Shown here: piece after piece, positions 1-10,646 of the stretch | How positions within the stretch are numbered: the stretch's first letter is position 1 | Layout of the letters: every line of letters starts with the position of its first letter | Program-made: the position numbers and the translations under genes | Notes under the pieces: model-generated | What the model saw: the letters and a program-made list of their open reading frames with translations, nothing else | What the model was told of the DNA's origin: nothing | Database searches by the model: none | Source: Onthophagus taurus | Taxonomy: Eukaryota; Arthropoda; Insecta; Coleoptera; Scarabaeidae | Direction: 5' to 3' | Length of the DNA: 64,000 bases | Assembly: GCF_036711975.1 (NCBI RefSeq) | Contig: NC_091972.1 | Location: 31,439,001-31,503,000, forward strand

Positions 1-133
1 TAAATTCTATCTTCCGCACCATCCTTTCATAATCTTGCTTATTAACGGGTGTGTTTTCAGCGTCTTCTTCGACATCTTCCATTGGGTCTCCTAATCTTTC
101 ATCTTTAATATCTGCTTTCTTTACGCTTTCCAT
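1..133 (-). CDS. Partial acidic ORF running off the left edge
   Basis: An ATG at 131-133 on the minus strand opens a reading frame with no stop that leaves the window at base 1, giving about 44 codons. It is rich in Asp, Glu and Lys (for example GDPMEDVEEDAENTP). I do not recognise it. It could be the first exon of a host gene or an accessory ORF of the Harbinger element whose transposase remnant lies just to the right in the opposite direction. Being cut by the window edge, its reality cannot be judged. Confidence 0.3.
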   Translation of the reverse strand, partial: MESVKKADIKDERLGDPMEDVEEDAENTPVNKQDYERMVRKIEF

Positions 134-149
134 AGATTTTTTATTTTAA

Positions 150-668
150 CTCCGGATGAATTACAATTACTGGGGCTTTCCTCAATACTCAATACTCAAG
201 ATTGCAATATTGTTTTGTGGGGAATCTCTGATGCAGATTATTGCGTCCTTCATGATATAGATTCACGGATGTTGGTTGTCAAGGTAAAATAAAAAGGTCA
301 GATGGAGAAACATTAAAGCAAACTATGTTTGGCAGAATCTGCGAAACAATTAACTTATTTTACTCTCTGAAGAATCTATGAATGTTCCATATATGGTTGG
401 TAATGATTACGTTTGGTTTTCATAAAATGCTTTTATTGTAATATCCGCCGTTTTTAGAGTTCTGTGAAAGCCAATATATTTGGTACCAGAAAAAGTTACA
501 AAATTAGTTTTAGCTTGTATTTGTTTTCACAATTTTTTGAGGAAAAGTAGAAGTTCGAGCAACATTTATATGTATATTTATAGCAACATATTATATATAT
601 TTTTTTTACTAATTATTTGTAGGGTTGACCAGGATAAGTACGAATCTCGTGTTTGCATTCCATTGTAG
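150..668 (+). pseudogene. PIF/Harbinger transposase remnant (C-terminal half)
   Basis: Read with frame changes, the plus strand gives segments typical of Harbinger (DDE_4) transposases: a block resembling the conserved 'VDVGCQGR.SDGG' region (here TDVGCQGKIKRSDGE), then a stretch resembling 'PYVIVGDDAF', and finally VTKLVLACICFHNFLR, matching the usual C-terminal '.KIVLACC.LHNFLR'. Stops and frameshifts make it non-functional. No terminal repeats were recognised. Confidence 0.6.
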
Positions 669-1314
669 TTTGTAAATTAAATAGATACTTAATCCAATAA
701 TGTATTTGATAGACAATAAGATTATATCTAAGTAATGTATGAATGAAATAATATACTTGTGGGTATACTTTGTCTAAGGTTATATTTCGTATTTAAGAAA
801 AAATGAACCATTTTTCATATATAGTTTCTCTTAGCCTTATCCATCATTGCTACAATATGTTCTTCAGCTTTCTTCTTCGACGGAGGAATTCAAATTAAGG
901 TTTCCTCAATGTTGTCGTCGTGGTTATGATATGTTATAAGTAGGGTTGGTCACAGACTACTAGTAATGGTTCTTTCTAAACTTAAATAAGGTATATTTTA
1001 GTTTGTGTTGAAAAAAATGCGTAAAGGTTTGTTCCTGTTGAGAAGCAGCCACATTTATATTGGGCTATATGTCGCTTTTTGCACAAGACTTTGATCTAGA
1101 TCACACAAATCGTAAATTAGTTAAATTCAGCTCCTCTTTAGAAAAATTTTATGTCATTTAATTAAATTATTTTTATTTTCATTTTATTAACAAGCACATT
1201 ATCGATCGAGGACTTTCTTCAGGTTCAGCATAAGTTCCACACCTTTGCGTTCCCCAACATAAATCAGTTCTACAAGGTAGGGAATTAAATTTTAGTGATT
1301 CATTTCAGCCTCTT
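669..1314. other. AT-rich spacer, no gene recognised
   Basis: No ORF, RNA gene or structured repeat could be supported here. It is the 3' flank of coleoptericin-like copy 1. A TTTATT at 1315-1320 (AATAAA on the minus strand) at its right end is a plausible polyadenylation signal for that gene. Confidence 0.4.
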
Positions 1315-1402
1315 TTTATTGAATATAATGGTAATACAATAATATTTAAGTTATCTTGAACAATAAATAACATGATTTTTAACTACAAAAAGTTGATACC
1401 TT

Positions 1403-1780
1403 CTACCATCTGCGTTGAACCCCAATACTCCAGTTAGGTTTAGACCTATTGGGTCCTCTAATAACTTTACTCCAAGCTCCAGTTATTTTAGTTTGATCAG
1501 TTTTGTGACCAGCGTTGATACTGGCAACAGTATCCTTTCCAACTCTATCAACGCCACCTCCTACACTCCACGGATACGGACTTTCTGTACTTCCCCCGAT
1601 TTGCGTACCACCTGGAGCAAAAGATCTTTTGTTTCTAACGTGGTGATCAACATTTACAAGTTCATATTGTTCAGGTACGTATTGTTCTACAACCAGGTAT
1701 TGTTGATATTGATCTTCAGGAATAACAAAAGCAGCAGAAAAAGCCACCAACGCAAATAAACCTATGTATTTGATCATCAT
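1403..1780 (-). CDS. Coleoptericin-like antimicrobial peptide precursor, copy 1
   Basis: Encodes 125 residues: a hydrophobic signal peptide (about 1-18, ending SAAF), an acidic Gln/Tyr-rich propeptide, an RNKR furin-type site at 49-52, and a 73-residue mature peptide that starts SFAPGG and ends with WSKVIRGPN.SKPNWSIG...RRW. That C-terminal block is the hallmark of coleoptericin, acaloleptin and related beetle peptides, which are secreted after infection and act on bacteria. The start is MMIK at 1780: the ATG lies directly after a splice acceptor, and a longer ORF beginning at 1801 is only intron read-through. The 5' UTR intron is 1781-1867 with donor GTAAGT at 1867. A TATA box and two kappaB-like sites lie upstream. 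Copies 2 and 3 at 5.3-5.7 and 10.6-11.0 kb are close paralogues. The family call rests on motif recognition. Confidence 0.93.
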   Translation of the reverse strand: MMIKYIGLFALVAFSAAFVIPEDQYQQYLVVEQYVPEQYELVNVDHHVRNKRSFAPGGTQIGGSTESPYPWSVGGGVDRVGKDTVASINAGHKTDQTKITGAWSKVIRGPNRSKPNWSIGVQRRW

Positions 1781-1965
1781 CTGTAATAAAAAAGAAAACA
1801 ATATCTTTAATCGTCAAGTTCCATTATAACTTATTATTGATATCAATCTGGTGAGAAAGGCACTTACTGTGTAAAAGATGTATCGGGCGACTGTATAAAA
1901 ACAATTATGTAGATCTGTTAACTGAAGAAATTTGACTTTGTTTCCTAACTTGAAGTGAGTTGAGT

Positions 1966-1972
1966 TTATATA
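1966..1972 (-). promoter_or_regulatory. TATA box of coleoptericin-like copy 1
   Basis: TATATAA on the minus strand, about 100 bases before the 5' UTR intron donor. The position matches TATATAT in front of copy 3. Transcription would be expected to start about 30 bases downstream, near 1940. Confidence 0.6.
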
Positions 1973-2005
1973 CTCTAACGCACAATGTATTGCATATTTG
2001 ATAAA

Positions 2006-2015
2006 GGGGAATTAC
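2006..2015 (+). promoter_or_regulatory. Proximal kappaB-like site, copy 1
   Basis: GGGGAATTAC, a close fit to the GGGRNNYYCC-type site bound by insect Rel factors (Dorsal, Dif, Relish), about 35 bases upstream of the TATA box. The same spacing and near-identical sequence occur in front of copy 3. Function is inferred from position, conservation and family knowledge. Confidence 0.55.
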
Positions 2016-2188
2016 TGTGTCCCGCTCTTTCGCCTTGCTTTTTTTAGGGATTAATGAAGTGGAAACCCGGAGACCCATACAATCTTATCGTCTAATTAGT
2101 ACATTGTGGGCTTTTACAAAGATAATTCTATTTATATCCGTTACTACAAATCGTATTAAAGTTAGAGGAGTTTATTTAACCTTTGCAA

Positions 2189-2198
2189 GGGGAATTCC
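2189..2198 (+). promoter_or_regulatory. Distal kappaB-like site, copy 1
   Basis: GGGGAATTCC, a canonical kappaB core, about 215 bases upstream of the TATA box. The same decamer is present at the equivalent distal place upstream of copy 3 and is degraded upstream of copy 2. Confidence 0.5.
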
Positions 2199-2219
2199 AT
2201 TTCAGCATAATTTCTTTTA

Positions 2220-5200
2220 ATATCAAAAATACTACAAGAAGTTATCTCAACTCATTCAACTATTAATAAACATTAAACGATAAAAACTTATTTAAACTTA
2301 TCATAAATACGGAGGTTTTTACGCGGTTGTTATTTAAAAATAATAATTGTAATTGTTTGACCTTCCGTATACAATGTTGTGCGACCTTAAATACATAAAG
2401 TCTAATTGTAACAGATTTGTCAAGAAAACTGTCAATTTAATTTGTATACAGTAACAAAGTAAGCGAAACGCCATTTTCAATCGAGAGAATATTAATTAAA
2501 ATAGTTTTTTAATTTCAAAATATTTAGGCATAAAATTGTTTTGCATATTAGTCTTATGCAAATCAGTTGTGATTTAATATAAAATGTCAAAAATATTGGA
2601 ATAAAAGGTTTGAGTCAAAACGCCCATATTTGTATGATCTCATCTATTCCTCCGCAGAGTAGCGTTTCTGTAATATTAGCAAAAATTAGACTTACAACTG
2701 AGTAAGGTACCATAATCTGCTGAATACAGATTGCTGACACCTTGCTAGGTGACTGAAATCTTAATATTGTAAACTCATTGAAATTGAAATTACGATAACT
2801 TTTATACATATGGGAACGCAAACGGTTCTATTCAATAGCTCTATAGTTATGTGGGACAAGAAAGGCAAAATAAAAAAAGCAGAAATCAAGTATCCAGCAG
2901 TCAATCAGCAGCTAGCATTTGGCAGAGAAGTATCTTTAAATCCTCAAATCAAAGGTTAAACAAACAATCCAGTGTTCAAAAAGAATAACGTCGGTAAACA
3001 TATAAGTTTAAAGCTACCGAAAAAGAGGCTGCAAAAGCAGTGCAATCGAGCATATAATAAAACCTCCCTCTTCGGATAAGCAGTATGCCCTGTTGCTAAA
3101 AGTAAGTTAAAAGAAGAAAGTTAATGTAGAAAGCCATATGAAATAGAGGTAAATCCAAGCGAACAATGTTTTTATGATCTGAAACACGATGATGCAGTAA
3201 TATTTCAAACCATGTGTCACGTGTATTCCTTGCATCCGTTAAAAAATTGCACCAGGGGCAAGGCATTATCAACTTTAAAAAAAGAGCACCCGTAAATTTT
3301 CAACAAACATTCCGCTATCTACTGCAGGACCTGATGAAAACATCCATCAAATGATTGCTATACAAACAACGAGAATTATTATTACGGGTATTCGTTTTAT
3401 TAGACTCTCTTGTCATTGTCACTACAACTCCTCATAGCCATATTTATGGGCTGCTGGACAACAAATGCAGACAACAATGTCATGAGCAGGCAGATGTTCT
3501 TAGCCACCTCATTGTGCAGTTGTATCCTTACGGGCCACGCCTGAGGCGATAAGGACTCCTTTTTTTGGCAGACATTGCTCGGGACGATTTGGTTGGATGT
3601 TTTGGGATAGTAAATTCCCGCGTGTAGCTGTATGCCACAACGGTAGTCCCGTTCGGTCTTAGTGGAATCTAATGGAGCCTGTAACAGTTTTTTGTATCGT
3701 CAACAGTGTATTTAAGACGCAAGCAACAAGGTAGATCTTTTGGATAGCAGTATTAGTGGCGAGCATTGCCTTATCGACTTCATCGTGGTACGACAAATCT
3801 TCCATTCTTCCCTAAAAATATTCTTTCTTCGATATTTAGGCATAATTGTAGAGAAAGCAGACGCTTTTCTCTACATCTTTGCTACTATTTAGTTATTTGG
3901 AAGGTTGTCGCTTCATCTTTTCATAGTTCTTTATCCTTATGGTGGTTTATTCCTAGTTATTCTGACAATTTGTTCCTCTGTTATGTAATCGATGTATTCA
4001 TTTCATTTTTCTTAATTCCCACTCATTGATGTTATCTATTCTGTATCAAAAATGTTAATAATTAGATATTGCAATTAAGGTATCCCCATCACAGATCGAC
4101 TGCTTAATGTGGTTAGAGATGATATTTTGTTGTGAACCTAGCGGAGCCCATTCTAAGCATACAAACACTGCATAAAACTTACAAATATAATTACATGGCT
4201 TTGCCGCTTACACGGAAGATGAGCTTACTTCCCGTGATAATTTTACCTTAGAGGGACATGGTAGTAGCGTTGATGATCATCCGGCGACGTCTAAGCAATC
4301 AGTGATTATCGACGAAAGCTGTCACAATGATTTTAATGTTGTTAGTTATTATACCTCAGTTTAGTCTGGCATATACGCTGCCAAGGAGAGTTTAACGATG
4401 TTAAATAACAATGGGCTCTAAGCAGTTCAATAAACCTAGTCAGGTAAACTGGTTCGTACCAAATGGGTACGTTGTTGTGAATAGGGTTCTTGTTGTCACA
4501 AAGCTGGTAATGCGCGTTCAGCAAATGATCCTCTTATTGTGTAGGATATCACTCCAGTCTATAGACACTCTATACCCCACTCTACAGACTCTTTGTATGA
4601 AGCTCCATCTATATCTCCAAAACCTGTAATCATGTAACATTCGAGATATTGTTTCCTCCCTGTTAATCATGTTCAATTAAATTTTGCTCTTCATAGTGCT
4701 GATTGGCCATCTGTTAGATTTTATCAGTGTTAATAAACCTCAAACGTTACAACTCCTTTTTGGAAACTATTTATTGCACATTTTACCGCTTTATGCTTAT
4801 AAATAAATGGTAGTTATAAGTGAACTATAAAATTCACATACAGCCATACCTTTTGACCTACGTAAATAATGTTGTAAGCAATGTTCAGTCAGACTCAAGA
4901 AAGATGATACGCATAGAAACGTTTTTTTGTAAATTGCTATTGTGAATTGCTGTACTAATGTACTTGAAATTGTTGATTGTTATTTTGCTAGTGTCTACAG
5001 TAACGATGACTTAGCGTTCATTGAACAAAGCTTGATTACATTGAATATGTAACTAGAAAGCAATATCATGGTTGGTACAGATCTATGATTTTAATTTAAT
5101 AACGATATACTTTATTATTTTCCATTTGTAATTTACCTTTTTCCATTAATGATATATCATAATGTGATCAAGTTGAACATTCTAGATTTTTTAAATAAAA

Positions 5201-5230
5201 GTTGTAAATAAATTTCATACAAGGGTTTGT
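2220..5230. other. Long spacer between copies 1 and 2, no gene recognised
   Basis: About 3 kb of mostly AT-rich sequence with only short, unconvincing ORFs. The stretch around 3300-3800 has a more even base composition and might be a decayed mobile element, but no domain could be named. TTTATT at 5232-5237 (AATAAA on the minus strand) is a likely poly(A) signal for copy 2. Confidence 0.4.
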
Positions 5231-5318
5231 TTTTATTGAATGTTATGGCGATACAATTAAATTAACAATTTTTGATAAATAAATAAGGTGATATTTAACT
5301 ATAAAATGTTGATATTTT

Positions 5319-5693
5319 CTACCATCTACGTTGAACTCCAATACTCCAATTGGGTTTAGCCCTATTTGGTCCTCTAATAACTTTACTCCACGATCCAGTT
5401 ATTTGAGTTTGATCAGTTTTGTGACCAGCATTAATACTGGCAACAGTATCCTTTCCAACTCTATCAACGTTACCTCCTACACTCCACGGATAAGGACTTT
5501 TAGTGCTGACGCCTATTTGTGCACCACCTGGCGCAAAAGATCTTTTATTTCTAGCGTGGTGATCAACATTTATCAGTTGATATTCTTCCGGTTCGTAATG
5601 TCCTACAAGGAAGTATTGTTGATATTGATCTTCAGGAACAACGAAAGCAGCGGAAACAGCCACCATGGCAAGCAAAGCAATGAACTTGATCAT
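5319..5693 (-). CDS. Coleoptericin-like antimicrobial peptide precursor, copy 2 (promoter disrupted)
   Basis: Encodes 124 residues with the same plan as its neighbours: signal peptide ending SAAF, acidic propeptide, RNKR processing site, 73-residue mature peptide beginning SFAPGGAQIG and ending WSKVIRGPNRAKPNWSIG. The intron acceptor is followed by ATAATG instead of ATGATG, so translation must begin one codon later than in copies 1 and 3. The 5' UTR intron is 5697-5797 (donor GTAAGT). The coding region is intact, but a 2.2-kb transposon lies inside the TATA box, separating the gene from its upstream sequence, and the distal kappaB site is lost. The coding sequence looks functional; expression is doubtful. 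Confidence 0.92.
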   Translation of the reverse strand: MIKFIALLAMVAVSAAFVVPEDQYQQYFLVGHYEPEEYQLINVDHHARNKRSFAPGGAQIGVSTKSPYPWSVGGNVDRVGKDTVASINAGHKTDQTQITGSWSKVIRGPNRAKPNWSIGVQRRW

Positions 5694-5888
5694 TATCTGT
5701 TATAAAAAAGTAATATTTTTAATCATACAAATTATAACTTATTAACAAAAAAATGTATGGAAAATTGCTGTATTAATTTGATGAAAAATACACTTACTGT
5801 TTATAAGATTTATGTGCGGATTAACTGTGTTGAAACCAATTGTGCAGACGAGATATTTGATTTTATGGTTCGTAACGAGAGCCGCACC

Positions 5889-5895
5889 GAATATA
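5889..5895 (-). promoter_or_regulatory. Residual TATA half left beside a transposon, copy 2
   Basis: On the minus strand TATATTC remains directly next to the transposon end. Alignment by eye with copy 3 (GCGTATATATTCGGCG) shows the ancestral copy 2 promoter read GTGTATATATTCGGTG and was cut in the middle of TATATAT. The TA duplication leaves a shortened TATA-like hexamer on the gene side. Confidence 0.6.
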
Positions 5896-8095
5896 CAGTA
5901 CTAGCGTAAAGTAACCCCCCCCCTGTTTAACTTCTGAACAGATTGAGATATCAATATGAACAAAAAAACGTCAGTTTCTATATTTTATCAGCACAAATAT
6001 TTTCTTATGAAAAATTTTGGTATTACTTTTAGTTTTTCCGGAAAATGGAACAGCTTTGTTTTTTTAAATGGAACACCCAGTATATTATGGTATCTTTCGA
6101 AAGAATAAAACAATACGAATTCAACGATACCTCACAATCAAATATCGGTTTATTAGTTTTTCGCATAAAAATTAAACAAAATGCGGAATTTCGCCGGAAA
6201 AACCAACGTATCTTCGTTGACTACCTGTCGAGATACAATGGGCCAGATAAATGGTGGACGGTCAGTTAAAGGTCGGTCTACGCTCGGGTTAAGCAGGGTT
6301 AAATCAGCAATTCTTTTAGAATGTTTTTATGAAACAATCAATACAAGAAAAGGATAAAAAGAAAGTTCTTTTTAAAACATCTAAGAAAAAATTGTCATAA
6401 CAACAATTTTAAAGTTTGTAGGTACTTTGAAATTTTGTATTTAAGGCAACATGCAAATATTTTCCTTCATTTCTATCTTTGAATTCTACCCGACCAAGTA
6501 TAACCAAAGAGAGGCGAGATCAAAATGGCTAGAAGGAGTTTAGAGCACAATATCGAAGCAATTTTAATATTCGCTCGTGCTGACAGAGCGACGAGAGAAT
6601 CTACATGAAACAGAGCGACAATTTAAGGAACGATTTCCTGAACATCCAATTAGTCGAAAATATTTAAGAGAACTTGCGAATAAGTTTTTGGAAACTGGAA
6701 GCGTCGAAGACCGCAAAGAACTGGTCGTCAGATATTAACAGAAGTATTTAATGCGCCCATGATGTCGTCTGCTGCTATCGCATCAACGTGTGATGTGTTA
6801 AATATTTCCACGTCGTTGTTGGACGACGTGGAAATACTTAAAGAAGAATAAATATCATCCATTTTAAATAAAAATGCTTCATGAATTAACAGAAGATGAC
6901 CCTGATATAGAAGAACAGAATTTTGTGAGCTAATGACAAATATGGTTGAACGAAATCGATTATACTTGAAACATATTTGTTTCAGTGATGAATGTACTTT
7001 CTTTTTGGGAGGAAAATTGCATCGGCGTGATGTTAATCCACATGAATATCGTGAAGTTATCACTCAATTTCATTATAAAGTAAATGTTTTTTTTTTCAAG
7101 ACTTTTGCAAATTGTACAACAGAATCCTGACGATTTTGAAATGGAACTATAGTGTTTCATCAAGACGGAGCACCTCCACATTATGCGCCAATGGTACGAA
7201 ATTATCTTGATAAAAATTTTAATGGACAGCAAGATCACCAGATCTGACACCTTTAGATTTCTTTTTATGGGGTTATTTAAAATCCAAGGTATATGAAATT
7301 CCGTTGGGTAGTATTGAGGATTTAAAACAAAAAATTATTGACGTCTGCCAAAATATTGATCATCACATGTTACGCCGTGTGAGAGAGGAAACACTACAAA
7401 GATGGTACCACTGCCTAGAAGTTCAAGGTAATCATATCGAACAATTTACTTAATAGTTGATTCTTAATAAATAAAAAATTCTTTTATTATTCAATAACAA
7501 CACTAAGCAAATTTTTCAACCGTTACCTATACTAGCAAAATCTTTAATAAGAAAATTTAATTTCTTATATTGACTTTTTTTCTTTATAAATATTTTTTGA
7601 TAAAATATGATTAATTCATAAATTTAATATACTTCCACCCAACTTTTATTTCATTTCTAAAAAAAATAAGTAATTGAACTTGCAATTTTAAATCCGTCTT
7701 AGCTTGAGCGTATACCGACCGTTAACCTACCGTCCACCATTTACCTGGCCGATTGCATTTCGACAGGTAGTCGACGAAGATACGTTGGTTTTTCCGGCAA
7801 AATTCCGCATTTTGTTTAATTTTTATGCGAAAAACTAATAAACCGATATTTGATTGTGAGATACCGTTGGATTCGTATTGTTTTCATCTTTCGGAAGATA
7901 CCATAATATACTGGGTGTTCCATTTAAAAAAACAAAGTTAATCTATTTGCCGGAAAAACTAAAAGTGATGGCAAAATTCTCCATAAGAAAATATTTGTGC
8001 TGATAAAATATAGAAACTGACGTTTTTTTGTTCATATTGATATCTCAATTTGTTCGGAAGTTAAACAGGGGGGGGGTTACTTTACGCTAGCACTG
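5896..8095. mobile_element. Tc1/mariner-superfamily element with about 390-bp terminal inverted repeats
   Basis: The ends are CAGTACTAGCG (left) and the complement of CAGTGCTAGCG (right), flanked by TA on both sides (5894-5895 and 8096-8097), the standard target duplication of this superfamily. The inverted repeats run inwards to about 6290 and from about 7705, an unusually long pair. The inside codes for a decayed transposase on the plus strand. The insertion interrupts the promoter of coleoptericin-like copy 2. Copies of the same general design occur at 52093-54063. Confidence 0.9.
6525..7453 (+). pseudogene. Mariner-like transposase, broken
   Basis: Starts MARRSLEH with an N-terminal helix-turn-helix region (FPEHPISRKYLRELANKF, GSVEDRK) and continues to the catalytic core with FSDECTFFLGG (first Asp), FHQDGAPPHYA (second Asp) and, in another frame, SPDLTPLDFFLWGYLKSK (third Asp region), then a C-terminal LEVQGNHIEQFT. 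Several frameshifts and stops break it. The core resembles the better-preserved transposase at 52.5-53.5 kb, which has a DD41D spacing. Confidence 0.8.
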
Positions 8096-8139
8096 TATAC
8101 ACACCGAACTTGCGCATAAACTGTTGCATATTGGATTAA

Positions 8140-8149
8140 GGGGAATCAC
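8140..8149 (+). promoter_or_regulatory. Proximal kappaB-like site of copy 2, displaced by a transposon
   Basis: GGGGAATCAC lies where copies 1 and 3 have GGGGAATTAC, but has one further mismatch to the kappaB consensus. It is now about 2.2 kb from the copy 2 TATA remnant instead of about 40 bases. The matching distal site near 8270-8279 has decayed to a TAGGAATTTT-like sequence. Confidence 0.45.
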
Positions 8150-8799
8150 TACATCCCACTGTTTAATTGTCGTTTATTTTTTGGAGATTCATTTACGTGG
8201 TGGAGTCCCAGAGACCCGTATAATCTAATCTACTGATTAGTACATTATTGTCCTTTTGATTCTTACAATAGGAATTTTATTTAAGCCATTTTTTTGTTGA
8301 CAAAGAAACAGCAAAAAATAATCTATAAATGTATTAATTGCAAGTACTAAGATGGTGATGACAATTGTTATCTTTAAATCATTTTTAATGTGTTAACATT
8401 ATGTCAATTGTAGAAACAATATTTATTATGTTAACGTGTATTTCGAAGAAAAATATTTGTGTAATACATTCTAGCAATTTTTAAAGATAAATACATAGTT
8501 ATATAAAGTTAAAATAATATATGCAGTACCTACCTAACTTAAAAGAAGTTGATGTTTGATCAACCCAACCCAACCTTCTTATAGAATGGACATTTGCAGA
8601 GAGTTTTGCACCAAGCTAGATTATCCTTGTAGACTTGTCACAGTCTTTGTGGACAAAATTGGGCCCCGGTCGTTGTCAACGTCCGGATAAAAACATTATG
8701 ATCGCTAACGAAGAATCGCTGGAGAGTTGAATTTGATTTACAAGCAGTATAGACGTCAGTTAAGTCCATTTAAACGAAAATTGTTTAAACATCATTGAG

Positions 8800-9754
8800 A
8801 TGGGACGCAAAAAATGCTCTTCGGAAGGAGAAAGACGCCTAATATGGAAGATGTTAGAAAAATAGAAAAATATAACTAATTTATCGGGCAAATTAGTTAT
8901 ATTGGGAGTTCGCCGAAAAAAGTTCGAAATGCGCTCAAACATTATCGAAATAATAAAAATTTTTCAAATCAAAAACGATCAAGACGCAGAAAAACCTCAA
9001 AACCAGAAAATTTTCTAATTGTCTAACAGGCGCCCAAAGATCTTTTTGCTACTTCTTTACAGATAAGAGCCACAATGCAGCAGGAATATGGTGTCAACAT
9101 TGCAAGTAGGACTGTCAAATAACTTCTGGAAACCAATCTCCAGGGATGCCAAAGTTTAAAAAACCGACGGTTTCGCTTGGAAACCATAAAAAGCACTTGG
9201 AATTCGTAAAAAGCCATATTCAATCTCTTCCCTCTTTCTGAAATTGCGTAATTTGGAGCGACGAATCTAAATTCAATCTATGCGGAACATGTTATATGCG
9301 ATGTGCTGCAAATAAAGAGTTAGATCCAAAGTACTTCGTCGGCGGAAGTGTAATGGTATGGGGTTGTTTTAGCGAGCGTGGTGTTGAACCTATTGTTCAA
9401 ATAATAGGAAAGCTAAATGCCATAGCATACCAAAATTGTTGTTGAACCACCACCCATTATCCCATATTTGAAAAATTTGCCGTTGTCAGTTTATTCGAAA
9501 ATGGTTTTCGCAAAACAATGCCCTGCCAAAGGTCTGAAATAATGATTTCAGAATCAAGCAATACCACTGCCGGTTTGGCCTGTACAGAGCCCAGGTTTAA
9601 TCCAAATGAGAACTTATGGACAGTTATTCAAAGAAGAGTTATGATGACGCTAAAACCAAAGACGCTACAAGAATTATGGGACGTTATCGAGCAAGAATAT
9701 CAGAAAATGGTAAAAAGTAATGAGTGTTCAACTTACACTCTATGTATATTCTGA
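8800..9754 (+). pseudogene. Tc1-like transposase remnant
   Basis: Begins MGRKKCSSEGERRLIWKML, a typical Tc1-type N-terminal DNA-binding start, and passes through frameshifts to WSDESKFNL (first catalytic Asp), SVMVWGCFSERG, and a C-terminal FNPNENLWTVIQRRV (around the catalytic Glu) ending EQEYQKM. Stops and shifts make it dead. A putative right end near 9968-9998 was noted, but no matching left inverted repeat was found, so the limits are open. It lies between the divergent copies 2 and 3 of the peptide cluster. Confidence 0.8.
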
Positions 9755-10292
9755 ATATTTTCAAGCTTATTAAGTGATGTTTAAGTTTTATTTACAATGA
9801 AAACATTTCTGTAAAAAAAATCGTGTATTTCTGTTTTTCTTTTCGTTAGTTTACGTCTCACTACAAAATATGTTTAATAATAATAATTAATAAATAAATA
9901 CTTTTAAGTTCCTTATAGAAAACTTTCATTCTGCGTCGATTTTATGCGCCTTTAACTAGATTCAGTACGGTGTGCTAATTAGCGTGCCACCCCTGTATGT
10001 TTGAGTAGTTCTATACATGAGGATGCACGTGAATCTTCAGTAAAGATCTGCATTGTGTTTAAAATTGCAATAATCGGTTGGTAGTCCATCTTTTACACTA
10101 CCAGTTTTCTACCTTATGGATAGTAGAAAGATTTGGGTATGTATCATAGAACAAGTTAGCCACTTTACTATAAAATCTTCAGATTTCTTCAAAACATGTA
10201 AATCTACCGGCAGTTTTAGTAATAATTGTATTAATCTCAAAATAACTTCATATTTAGTTTGTACTGAGAATATTATTTATTTAAGACGGAAT

Positions 10293-10302
10293 GGAATTCC
10301 CC
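10293..10302 (-). promoter_or_regulatory. Distal kappaB-like site, copy 3
   Basis: GGAATTCCCC, i.e. GGGGAATTCC on the minus strand, about 160 bases upstream of the TATA box of copy 3. It equals the distal site upstream of copy 1. Confidence 0.5.
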
Positions 10303-10413
10303 TTGTAAGAATCAAAAGGACAATAAACATTAGATTAGATTGTGCGAGTCTCTGGGACTCCACAACGGAGATAAATCTCCGAAAAAGAAACAACGATTAA
10401 GCAGTAGGACGTA

Positions 10414-10423
10414 GTAATTCCCC
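10414..10423 (-). promoter_or_regulatory. Proximal kappaB-like site, copy 3
   Basis: GTAATTCCCC, i.e. GGGGAATTAC on the minus strand, identical to the proximal site of copy 1 and about 40 bases upstream of the TATA box. It is a likely Rel-factor site for induction by infection, by analogy with insect antimicrobial peptide promoters. Confidence 0.55.
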
Positions 10424-10463
10424 GTTATCCAATATGCAACACTTTATGCGCTGGTCCGGTGCG

Positions 10464-10470
10464 TATATAT
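10464..10470 (+). promoter_or_regulatory. TATA box of coleoptericin-like copy 3
   Basis: TATATAT in the context GCGTATATATTCGG, about 110 bases before the 5' UTR intron donor at 10573. This intact promoter shows what copy 2 looked like before its transposon insertion. Confidence 0.65.
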
Positions 10471-10646
10471 TCGGCGCACTTCTCGTTTCAAATCATAAAG
10501 TTAAATCTCTCGTTTGCACAGCTCGGCAATTTGATTTCAACGCATTCAATCGGAACAAAAATCTCTTAAACAGTAAGTATCTTACTCTTGATAATAAGTT
10601 ATAATGAAAGTGGACGATTAAATATATTCTTTTCGTTTTATTACAG

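Noticed and set aside
1415-1759. Plus-strand ORF of 114 codons over coleoptericin-like copy 1 (and the similar 5331-5705 and 10641-10940)
   Set aside because: They are exact antisense shadows of the three peptide genes; the protein-family signal and splice structure are on the other strand.
1781-1801. Upstream in-frame Met of copy 1 (start MFSFLLQ)
   Set aside because: It lies in the 5' UTR intron; copies 2 and 3 and the acceptor site support a start at MMIK.
3300-4640. Possible gene or element in the spacer between copies 1 and 2
   Set aside because: Translations in all frames showed no motif I could name; only short ORFs.
6728-7250. Minus-strand ORFs of 96-111 codons inside the first mariner-like element
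   Set aside because: The plus strand carries the transposase motifs; these are antisense shadows.
9968-9998. Right inverted repeat of the Tc1-like element
   Set aside because: A Tc1-style end was suspected, but no matching left end was found near 8600-8800, so no element limits were called.
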